Shown in pieces: positions 6,769-12,745 of a stretch of 17,065 nucleotides of DNA; the first letter of the stretch is position 1; every line of letters starts with the position of its first letter. The stretch is from JAVBOO01 sp031550435 (GTDB lineage Bacteria; Bacillota; Clostridia; Lachnospirales; WRAX01): assembly GCA_031550435.1 (NCBI GenBank), contig JAVBOO010000028.1, forward strand, positions 1 to 17,065. The letters are read 5' to 3'. Position numbers and translations under genes: made by a program. The notes under the pieces were generated by a model. The model worked only from the letters and a program-made list of their open reading frames with translations. It was not told the origin of the DNA and searched no databases.

Positions 6769-7541
6769 TGATAAAAGGTCTTTACACCGCCGCCCTCGGC
6801 ATGACCGTTCAAATGAAAAGAATGGATGTTGTTACGAACAATATCGCAAATTCAGATACTGCGGGATTTAAGCGCGATATACCCGTAACCCAGTCTTTTT
6901 CTGCACTGCTTGAGCGCCGCTTGGACGATTATGCCGGTTCCTCGCGCATACACGACAAGCCTGTCGGCAACGTAAGCCCCGGACTGTTTGTTGACAGCGT
7001 ATACACGGATTTTTCCACAGGGACGCTTCGAAGCACCGGCGGGCCATTCGAGCTCGCAATATCGGGCGACGGATTCTTTTGTGTGAATGTAAAGACCGAC
7101 AACGGTGATACAACCGAAAAATATACAAGAGACGGAAGCTTTACGCTGACAGCCGACAGAACACTCGTAACAAAGGATGGCTTTCCGGTCCTCGGCGAAA
7201 AGGGAGCGGTTAAACTCCCCGAAGGCGAAGTCTCGATATCAAAAAACGGCGAAATATATGTTAACGGCGAGATGATCGACACATTAAAGCTCGTTGACGT
7301 TGAAAACAAAGAAAGCTTGCGCAAGGCGGGAAACAGCTTATACGATATCACGGATGACAGCAAGCTTAAAGGCTTCAAAGGCGAAGTCGTTCAGGGTTAT
7401 CTGGAAAATTCAAACACGAACTCTGTCCGGGAGATGGTCGATATGATAGCGCTATCGAGGGTGTACGAAGCCAATTCGAAAGTGGTAAGCGCTATGGACG
7501 CCAACCTCGGAAGAGCTGTAAACGAAATCGCCAGAAAATAG
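6768..7541 (+). CDS. flgF: Flagellar basal-body rod protein, FlgF/FlhO type
   Basis: This is a structural protein of the flagellar rod, the axle crossing the cell wall, exported by the flagellar type III apparatus without a cleaved signal. The 257 residues show the N-terminal rod signature NNIANSDTAGFKR (24-36). They also show the C-terminal block shared by rod and hook proteins (GYLENSNTNSVREM, then a helical ALSRVYEANSKVV). These ends form the coiled-coil core of the axial structure. The start overlaps the mbl stop by one base, with AGGAGG at 6757-6762. flgG follows after 12 bases. By synteny it corresponds to Bacillus flhO; FlgF and FlgG paralogues are hard to tell apart by eye, so the symbol is less certain than the family. 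Confidence 0.9.
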   Translation: MIKGLYTAALGMTVQMKRMDVVTNNIANSDTAGFKRDIPVTQSFSALLERRLDDYAGSSRIHDKPVGNVSPGLFVDSVYTDFSTGTLRSTGGPFELAISGDGFFCVNVKTDNGDTTEKYTRDGSFTLTADRTLVTKDGFPVLGEKGAVKLPEGEVSISKNGEIYVNGEMIDTLKLVDVENKESLRKAGNSLYDITDDSKLKGFKGEVVQGYLENSNTNSVREMVDMIALSRVYEANSKVVSAMDANLGRAVNEIARK

Positions 7542-7553
7542 GAGTGATATATT

Positions 7554-8369
7554 ATGATGCGTTCCCTGTGGACCGCCGCATCGGGCATGATGGCTCAGCA
7601 AACTAACGTTGACACGATATCAAACAACTTGGCAAACGTTAACACTACCGGATACAAAAAAGAAAGACTTGAGTTCAAGTCTCTGTTATACCAAACTATG
7701 CAGCGCGCCGATCTTGACCCGGCAAATGCGACCGGCAGACCCGTAAACCTTCAGGTCGGACTCGGGGTAAGACCCGTAGCGGTTTCCAGAATTTTTGATA
7801 CGGGCAACTTCGAAATGACCATGAACAAGCTCGACTTCGCAATCGAGGGTCCCGGGATGCTCGTTGTCAGAGATAACGAAAACCTCTTTTATACAAAGGA
7901 CGGAAGCCTCAAACTCAGCATAACCGACGAAGGCAGAATGCTGACGACCTCCGAAGGTTTCCCGGTATTAAGCACGGACGGTGAGCCGATATACTTCCCC
8001 GATGACTTGGCGCTTGACAATCTGAGCATCAGCCGAGAAGGGGTTTTGGCTTATACGGACGCTCAGGGAACAATAGTCGACATGGGTGTCCGGATTGCTC
8101 TTGTCCAATTTTCCAATTATCTCGGACTCGAAGCAGTCGGCGGCAATAAATTCGCGGCAACAGTTGCTTCAGGCGAGCCGCTTTACGAAGCCGAGGGCGG
8201 TCTGACAAAAAACAGCAAGCTCGTTCAGGGTTACCTTGAAATGTCAAACGTTCAAGTTGCCGAAGAAATGGTTAAGCTTATTGTTGCTCAGAGGGCTTAT
8301 GACCTTAACTCCAAGGCGATAACCACTTCAGATGAGATGCTTCAAACCGCAAACAATTTGAAAAGATAG
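7554..8369 (+). CDS. flgG: Flagellar basal-body rod protein, FlgG/FlhP type
   Basis: This is a distal-rod family protein of 271 residues, close to the usual FlgG length. The N-terminus carries SLWTAASGMMAQQ (4-16) and the rod signature SNNLANVNTTGYKK (23-36). The C-terminus has the full family block GYLEMSNVQVAEEM followed by AQRAYDLNSKAITTSDEM, typical of FlgG. Two consecutive ATG codons begin the frame. The first (7554) lies nine bases after GGAG (7541-7544) and the second twelve, so the first is preferred. It is the third gene of the mbl-led operon, corresponding to flhP in Bacillus. It is distinct from the preceding rod paralogue, with which it would co-assemble. Confidence 0.92.
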   Translation: MMRSLWTAASGMMAQQTNVDTISNNLANVNTTGYKKERLEFKSLLYQTMQRADLDPANATGRPVNLQVGLGVRPVAVSRIFDTGNFEMTMNKLDFAIEGPGMLVVRDNENLFYTKDGSLKLSITDEGRMLTTSEGFPVLSTDGEPIYFPDDLALDNLSISREGVLAYTDAQGTIVDMGVRIALVQFSNYLGLEAVGGNKFAATVASGEPLYEAEGGLTKNSKLVQGYLEMSNVQVAEEMVKLIVAQRAYDLNSKAITTSDEMLQTANNLKR

Positions 8370-8380
8370 CGGGTGATTAA

Positions 8381-8773
8381 ATGGATATCCCTTCTATAAC
8401 AGGTACCGCCGGAATACAAACTCAATACGGCGTTGCAAATGCCGACAGACTTGTATCCTCTGTAGCCGACAGACTGAACGAAGCTTCGGCCTCAAAAAAC
8501 GACGAGCAGCTCATGCAAGCGTGTAAAGATTTCGAATCTTATTTTCTGCAAACAATGTTTAGGCAGATGAGAGGAACATCCGAAGCCTTCGGCGGGGAAA
8601 ATTCACTTTTTGCAAAAAGTTCCGGAGAAAAAATGTTTCAAGACATGCTGGACGAAGAAGTATCAAAAAAAGCGTCAGACACAAGCGGCATAGGCCTCGC
8701 ATCATTTTTGTACCGCCAAATGAAACGGGAAGACGCGGCCAAATCCGACCCGATAAATATGGGAACCAAGTAA
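8381..8773 (+). CDS. flgJ: Rod-binding protein, FlgJ N-terminal domain only
   Basis: This 130-residue protein matches the rod-binding (FlgJ N-terminal) domain. The core runs from about 43 to 115: a QACKDFESYFLQTMFRQMR helix, the GGENSLFAKSSGEKMFQDML segment (71-90) and GIGLASFLYRQM (103-114). In Gram-negative FlgJ this domain caps the growing rod, and a C-terminal muramidase cuts the wall. Here the muramidase is absent, so another hydrolase must open the peptidoglycan. A GGGTGA site lies just upstream of the ATG, 11 bases after flgG. It is probably the last gene of the mbl-flgF-flgG unit, since terminator-like structure follows. Confidence 0.88.
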   Translation: MDIPSITGTAGIQTQYGVANADRLVSSVADRLNEASASKNDEQLMQACKDFESYFLQTMFRQMRGTSEAFGGENSLFAKSSGEKMFQDMLDEEVSKKASDTSGIGLASFLYRQMKREDAAKSDPINMGTK

Positions 8774-8914
8774 CGCGGTGTGCCGGATGAGTTTCCTGTC
8801 CGCCCGATTAGGCCGTTTTTTTGAGAAAGTCCTGTTCTTATAGTCTTTTAAGCTAAAACTGTCTTAAACAAGCACACTCGTTTAGCCCGTTTTCAACTTT
8901 TTTTCCAATAAATC

Positions 8915-8938
8915 AAATGCCGGTTTTGCCGGCATTTT
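8915..8938 (+). terminator. Intrinsic terminator between flgJ and comFC
   Basis: AAATGCCGG (8915-8923) and CCGGCATTT (8929-8937) form a perfect 9-bp stem with a TTTTG loop, running straight into T residues. Seven T residues at 8816-8822, closer to flgJ, have only a weak hairpin before them. Because of the AT base pairs, the same hairpin could also act on minus-strand transcription. Confidence 0.7.
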
Positions 8939-9026
8939 GCATATCTTTTTCGACTTAGGTCATGCTGAAAAATCGCCTTGCGGTTTCTTGCGCAATTTCA
9001 ATACTCCCGCTTATGTGAGGTCAACC

Positions 9027-9755
9027 ATGGAGATACTTGATGTTTTGCTGGATTTCATTTTCCCGCCGAAATGTTTTCTCTGCGGAAACATAAAAGATTA
9101 CGGTGAAAAGTCCGCTGTATGCAAAGACTGCGAAGTTATACTTAAACCCATACCTTCCGGCCTGTGCCGCGGCTGCGGTCAGCCGTACTGCGGCACTGAA
9201 CTTGTCTGCTTGAATTGCACTTCAAAGCGTCTTTATCTTGACGGAAACTATTCCTTCTGTTTTTATGACGGACCCGCAAAGGACGTTATTCATAAACTCA
9301 AATTTGAGAACCATCCCGAGTACGCCTCTAAACTTGTCGATTATATCTACAGCCGCGATAAGCTTAATTTTTTACATGAATTTGACGTGTTTATACCTGT
9401 GCCAATGCATAAATATAAGGAGGCTGAAAGGGGCTTTAACCAGGCGTCCCTCATCGCAAACTCTCTCGCAAAAATTTTTAAGAAGCAAGTAAATACAAAT
9501 TTTCTGAGAAGAATCAAGGACACAACCCCTCAGAGCCTTGTATCTCTTTCCGAAAGGGATGCTAACGTAAATGACGTATTCCGGGTATTTCTGCCAAAAA
9601 ATGTCGTTATTGGAAACGTGCTTTTGGTTGACGATATTTATACCACCGGATCTACCGCAAATGAGTGTGCAAAAGTATTAAAACAGTCGGGCGCAAAAAC
9701 AGTTTTCTTGTTTTCGTTCGCTTTAGCCGGTAAAAGTAAAACTTTTTTCGATTAA
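9027..9755 (+). CDS. comFC: ComFC-type phosphoribosyltransferase-like competence protein
   Basis: ComFC/GntX-family proteins have a zinc-ribbon N-terminus joined to a type I phosphoribosyltransferase fold, and are linked to single-stranded DNA handling in natural transformation. This 242-residue product has paired cysteines: CFLC (16-19), CKDC (32-35), CRGC (47-50), C55 and CLNC (61-64). Conserved FIPVPMHKYKEAERGFNQA (122-140) follows, and the PRPP-binding loop is VLLVDDIYTTGST (198-210). I chose ATG 9027 because GTGAGG (9015-9020) precedes it and the protein then begins at the family's usual LDFIFPPKC; an upstream TTG at 8937 lies in the terminator. In Bacillus comFC also precedes flgM, which supports the name. 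No comFA or comFB is adjacent, so a competence role is inferred only. Confidence 0.9.
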   Translation: MEILDVLLDFIFPPKCFLCGNIKDYGEKSAVCKDCEVILKPIPSGLCRGCGQPYCGTELVCLNCTSKRLYLDGNYSFCFYDGPAKDVIHKLKFENHPEYASKLVDYIYSRDKLNFLHEFDVFIPVPMHKYKEAERGFNQASLIANSLAKIFKKQVNTNFLRRIKDTTPQSLVSLSERDANVNDVFRVFLPKNVVIGNVLLVDDIYTTGSTANECAKVLKQSGAKTVFLFSFALAGKSKTFFD

Positions 9756-9780
9756 TTATTAAATACTTTATCAAAAACAC

Positions 9781-9807
9781 TAAAGTATCGTTAAGATAAT
9801 CCGATAA
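9781..9807 (+). promoter_or_regulatory. SigD/sigma-28 promoter of flgM
   Basis: TAAA (9781-9784), exactly 15 bases, then TCCGATAA (9800-9807). The consensus is TAAA-N15-GCCGATAA/T, so -35 and spacer are perfect and only the first -10 base differs. It lies 82 bases upstream of flgM and immediately after comFC. This would put the anti-sigma factor, and perhaps the late genes behind it, under sigma-28 itself. Confidence 0.8.
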
Positions 9808-9828
9808 ATATTTTGTAAGATAAATAAA

Positions 9829-9867
9829 AGGCGCATTCTGTCTGTACCGGAGAATTATACTGCGCCT
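9829..9867 (+). promoter_or_regulatory. Stem-loop in the flgM 5' leader
   Basis: AGGCGCA (9829-9835) pairs with TGCGCCT (9861-9867), with an inner TTCT/AGAA stem (9836-9839 with 9851-9854). It lies in the predicted leader, ending nine bases before the AGGAGGTG ribosome binding site (9876-9883). The upper part contains GTACCGGA, in which GGA resembles a CsrA contact but departs from its consensus. A role in mRNA stability or translation is possible and unproven. Confidence 0.4.
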
Positions 9868-9889
9868 ACACAATTAGGAGGTGTAAACA

Positions 9890-10156
9890 ATGATTATCAA
9901 TAACGCTTCAAAGCTTTATACGGCTTACCCGACTTCAAAAGTTAACAATGTCGCAAAAACAGCAAAAACAGACGGGCAAAAGGACGTTTTGGCTGTATCC
10001 GACCTCGCAAAGGATTATCAAAAAGTCAGAAGCGCGCTTTCGCAGATACCGGACGTAAGACAAGATAAAGTAAGCGAAATTAAGGCAAGATATAATGCAG
10101 GGACCTATAAAGTAGATGCCGCTTCGATTGCCGACAAGATCATGGATATAAAATAG
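9890..10156 (+). CDS. flgM: Anti-sigma-28 factor FlgM
   Basis: FlgM binds and inhibits the flagellar sigma factor (SigD/FliA) until the hook is finished; in many bacteria it is then exported. The 88-residue product has the usual disordered N-terminal half and a conserved C-terminal sigma-binding half. The C-terminal half includes VSDLAKDYQKVRSAL (36-50), PDVRQDKVSEIKARYNAGTY (54-73) and the final IADKIMDI. AGGAGGTG at 9876-9883 gives a near-perfect ribosome binding site six bases before the ATG. It lies behind a sigma-28 promoter, giving negative feedback, and is followed by a terminator before flgN. The comFC-flgM-flgN-flgK-flgL order matches Bacillus, minus yvyF. Confidence 0.94.
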   Translation: MIINNASKLYTAYPTSKVNNVAKTAKTDGQKDVLAVSDLAKDYQKVRSALSQIPDVRQDKVSEIKARYNAGTYKVDAASIADKIMDIK

Positions 10157-10528
10157 AAATGTTTTCCTGCGGTTGTTATCGTGGCTGCTTGAAAAAATAG
10201 GAGTATATATTAGAGAGAACATAAACGTTCGGGAATGCAAAACGTGTTCCCTGCGCATGGAGTAATAAATCGACTGTTTTTACAGGGTTGACCAAGGAAC
10301 GGCAGACTCTGTTTCCGCGAAATCGGCGGAATCAGGGCTGTCTTTTTTATTTGACAACGGCAAAGACGCGCGGAAAAAACATAGTTTAGCCTTCCGCGGT
10401 AATACTGAATTTAAATCGCGCTTATGCCGAAATATATAAGTAAGAAGTGTTGAAAATTGCGTACGAAGACTAAGAATTGGTCTGAGCGAGCGGCAAATAA
10501 TACCGCTGACTGACTTAAGGAGAAAAAA
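10157..10528 (+). other. Gene-free 372-base flgM-flgN spacer
   Basis: No credible small gene is seen. Besides the terminator there is a minor hairpin GGGAA/TTCCC (10231-10251). A TTGACA at 10351-10356 directly after the terminator lacks a -10 box at normal spacing. GCCGAAAT (10426-10433) resembles a sigma-28 -10 but has no TAAA fifteen bases upstream. I could not identify the promoter that restarts transcription for flgN-flgK. Confidence 0.5.
10302..10348 (+). terminator. Intrinsic terminator between flgM and flgN
   Basis: TTCCGC (10313-10318) pairs with GCGGAA (10326-10331), extended by CTG/CAG (10309-10311 with 10333-10335) and by an imperfect lower stem. Six T residues (10343-10348) follow. 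It would end or attenuate the flgM transcript about 150 bases after the flgM stop. Confidence 0.65.
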
Positions 10529-11026
10529 ATGGCAGGACTTGTTGCTGAACTTATAGATGTGCTTAATAATCAATATAAGCTGTATGAGGAGTTGCTGACG
10601 GCCTCCGGGCATAAAAAAGAGGCTGTGATAAGAAACGACCTCGATGCCATAAAAGCCGCGACTTCCGAAGAACAAAAAATTGTTGGGAAACTCCAAAAGA
10701 GCGACAAAGCCCGTATTCTGATTATGAAGGACATATCTCGCGTTTTGAATGTAAAAGAATCCAACATAACCGTTTCGAGTTTGGCAGATACTATTAACGA
10801 CGATGCGGAGGCAAAGCGGTTGAGAGAACTTGCCCGGAACCTGAAATTGGTTCTCGGTAACGTGAAACATCTAAACGATATGAACTCCGCCCTGATCGGA
10901 AACGCACTAGAATACATCGACTTCTCGATGAATGTTATACGCAGTACATTCGGAGACAAAACCGATTTATACTCACCAAACGGTGCCGCCGCTGACAGAG
11001 GCGGGTTCATAGACAGAAAAAATTAA
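10529..11026 (+). CDS. flgN: FlgN-type flagellar export chaperone
   Basis: FlgN is a small cytoplasmic chaperone that binds the C-termini of FlgK and FlgL and delivers them to the export gate. The 165-residue product is almost wholly helical by composition, with a long charged coiled-coil pattern across residues 1-130. A polar, glycine-rich tail follows, typical of FlgN_N-family proteins, which are poorly conserved in sequence. Identification rests on this build together with position: directly after flgM and 21 bases before flgK, the place of flgN (yvyG) in Bacillus. AAGGAG (10517-10522) precedes the ATG. It may serve both tandem FlgK proteins. Confidence 0.85.
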   Translation: MAGLVAELIDVLNNQYKLYEELLTASGHKKEAVIRNDLDAIKAATSEEQKIVGKLQKSDKARILIMKDISRVLNVKESNITVSSLADTINDDAEAKRLRELARNLKLVLGNVKHLNDMNSALIGNALEYIDFSMNVIRSTFGDKTDLYSPNGAAADRGGFIDRKN

Positions 11027-11047
11027 TACCGATTCAGGGGGCAAACA

Positions 11048-12733
11048 ATGGCAGGATTAACAAGTCTTATGACGGCAGTGAGCGGTTTACAGGCTGCTCA
11101 GGCAGGACTGTATACGATAGGTCATAATATTTCGAATACCGATACAAAGGGCTATGTCAGGCAACAGGTTCTTCAGGCGGATTTCATGAGCGTCACGATC
11201 GGCAACAACGCAGTATCTCCCATGCAGCTCGGTTTGGGAACTACAATTGCCGCGACAAGGCAGATCAGAGATAAGTTCCTCGATATGTCCTACCGCTCGG
11301 AAACAGGGAGAAACGGTTTTTATAACGCAAAATATTCCGCAGGTGCTGAGATTGAGACAATAATCGGCGAGCTGCAGGGCGAATATAAGCTTCAAGATGT
11401 TTTGCAGGACATGTGGAAATCGCTTAACGACCTTAAAATCGATCCGACCGGCATCGAAACAAGAGGTATGTTCATTACGACCGCCAAGACATTTATAGAC
11501 AAGGTGAACAATGTCTACGAGCGCAGCTTCGAATATCAGCGCAATCTGAACGATCAAGTCAAAAGCACTGTTTCCAAGACCAACAACCTTCTGATTCAAA
11601 TTGAAAAGCTCAATATGCTTATAGCGGACGCAGAATCTTCCGGTGACAGCGCCAACGACTACAGGGACAGACGTAACGTCTGCCTGGACGAGCTTTCTTT
11701 CATAATGAAAATCAATTATAAAGAACAGAAAAACGGTACTGTGGATATAATGTCCGAAAGCGGCTATGACTTACTCGTTAACGGTATAAGAAGCAATATA
11801 GGCCTCAGATACACCGCTTCGAAGTGTGACTTTGTCGAGCCTGTTTTTACTTCAAGTACGGAAATACTGCCATTCGATCCGACTTATCAAAACGCCAGAG
11901 CAGTTTTTGGCCTGACAAAGGATGTAAACGCCGCAAACGGCAACGATAACGGCAAGCTTATCGGACTTCTCGTTTCAAGGGGCCTGAACCCCGCCAACTA
12001 TACCGACACGCCCGGAAGCCTTACACCCGGTACGCGAGAGTATTTCAACGTAACGAACTGCCTTATCCCGAAGGCGCAAACGGAGCTCGACACGCTTGTC
12101 CACGCCGTCGTTACTTTAATAAACGATACGTTTGCACCTTATGTACCGAGCGGCTCAGGTTTTGCTCAAGACCCGAACGCCCCATACGGACTCGACGGTT
12201 CACAGCATACACCGATTTTTACGCGAATTGCCGGAGCTTTTAAAGACAGATACGACGCTTCCGGCAATCTCATAGAAGAAGACCCTGCCGAGCCTTACTC
12301 GCTTTATACTATCGGAAATATACAGCTTAACCCCATACTTTTGAGCGCATCCGGCTACAACAAGATCGCAACGTCAAAGTCCGGAGACGCAAGCGACAAC
12401 AGATCGATACTTGACGGGATATTGACAAAATGGAGGGGCGGCTTTGTCGGTATAGACGGAGAAGAAAAACTTAACTCCGACGATTTCTACTCGCGCATAA
12501 TCTCCAGGATCGGAATAACCACGAACGAGGCCAAAAATTTTGTGGAAACACAAGAAGAGCTGCTCGTCGGCATCGATAACAAACGCAAAAGCATTTCCGG
12601 AGTTTCTTCGGACGAAGAAATGAAGAACATGCTGACATACCAGCATGCTTACAACGCCTCGGCCAGAATAGTCAGTATCATAGATAATATGCTCGATAAA
12701 ATCATTAACGGAACAGGCAGAGTAGGCTTATAA
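11048..12733 (+). CDS. flgK: Flagellar hook-associated protein 1, FlgK (first of two)
   Basis: FlgK (HAP1) forms the first ring of the junction between hook and filament and is exported through the flagellar channel. The 561 residues start with SGLQAAQAGLYTIGHNISN (12-30) and then TKGYVRQQ (33-40), the HAP1 version of the axial N-terminal motif. The C-terminus has SGVSSDEEMKNMLTYQHAYN (about 517-536) followed by the NMLDKIINGTG helix. Length is close to enterobacterial FlgK. The variable middle (about 200-480) is the surface domain. AGGGGG lies upstream of the ATG, and flgN ends 21 bases before. A second, clearly different FlgK follows after 12 bases, so the two are ancient paralogues rather than a recent duplication. 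Confidence 0.93.
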   Translation: MAGLTSLMTAVSGLQAAQAGLYTIGHNISNTDTKGYVRQQVLQADFMSVTIGNNAVSPMQLGLGTTIAATRQIRDKFLDMSYRSETGRNGFYNAKYSAGAEIETIIGELQGEYKLQDVLQDMWKSLNDLKIDPTGIETRGMFITTAKTFIDKVNNVYERSFEYQRNLNDQVKSTVSKTNNLLIQIEKLNMLIADAESSGDSANDYRDRRNVCLDELSFIMKINYKEQKNGTVDIMSESGYDLLVNGIRSNIGLRYTASKCDFVEPVFTSSTEILPFDPTYQNARAVFGLTKDVNAANGNDNGKLIGLLVSRGLNPANYTDTPGSLTPGTREYFNVTNCLIPKAQTELDTLVHAVVTLINDTFAPYVPSGSGFAQDPNAPYGLDGSQHTPIFTRIAGAFKDRYDASGNLIEEDPAEPYSLYTIGNIQLNPILLSASGYNKIATSKSGDASDNRSILDGILTKWRGGFVGIDGEEKLNSDDFYSRIISRIGITTNEAKNFVETQEELLVGIDNKRKSISGVSSDEEMKNMLTYQHAYNASARIVSIIDNMLDKIINGTGRVGL

Positions 12734-12745
12734 TCGGAGGAATAA

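Noticed and set aside
8937..9026. 30-codon upstream extension of comFC from a TTG start
   Set aside because: The start falls in the terminator hairpin, has no ribosome binding site, and the extension is not part of the ComFC family; ATG 9027 has GTGAGG at good spacing.
10351..10379. TTGACA after the flgM terminator as a SigA promoter
   Set aside because: No -10-like hexamer occurs 16-18 bases downstream; the expected position reads AAAAAA.
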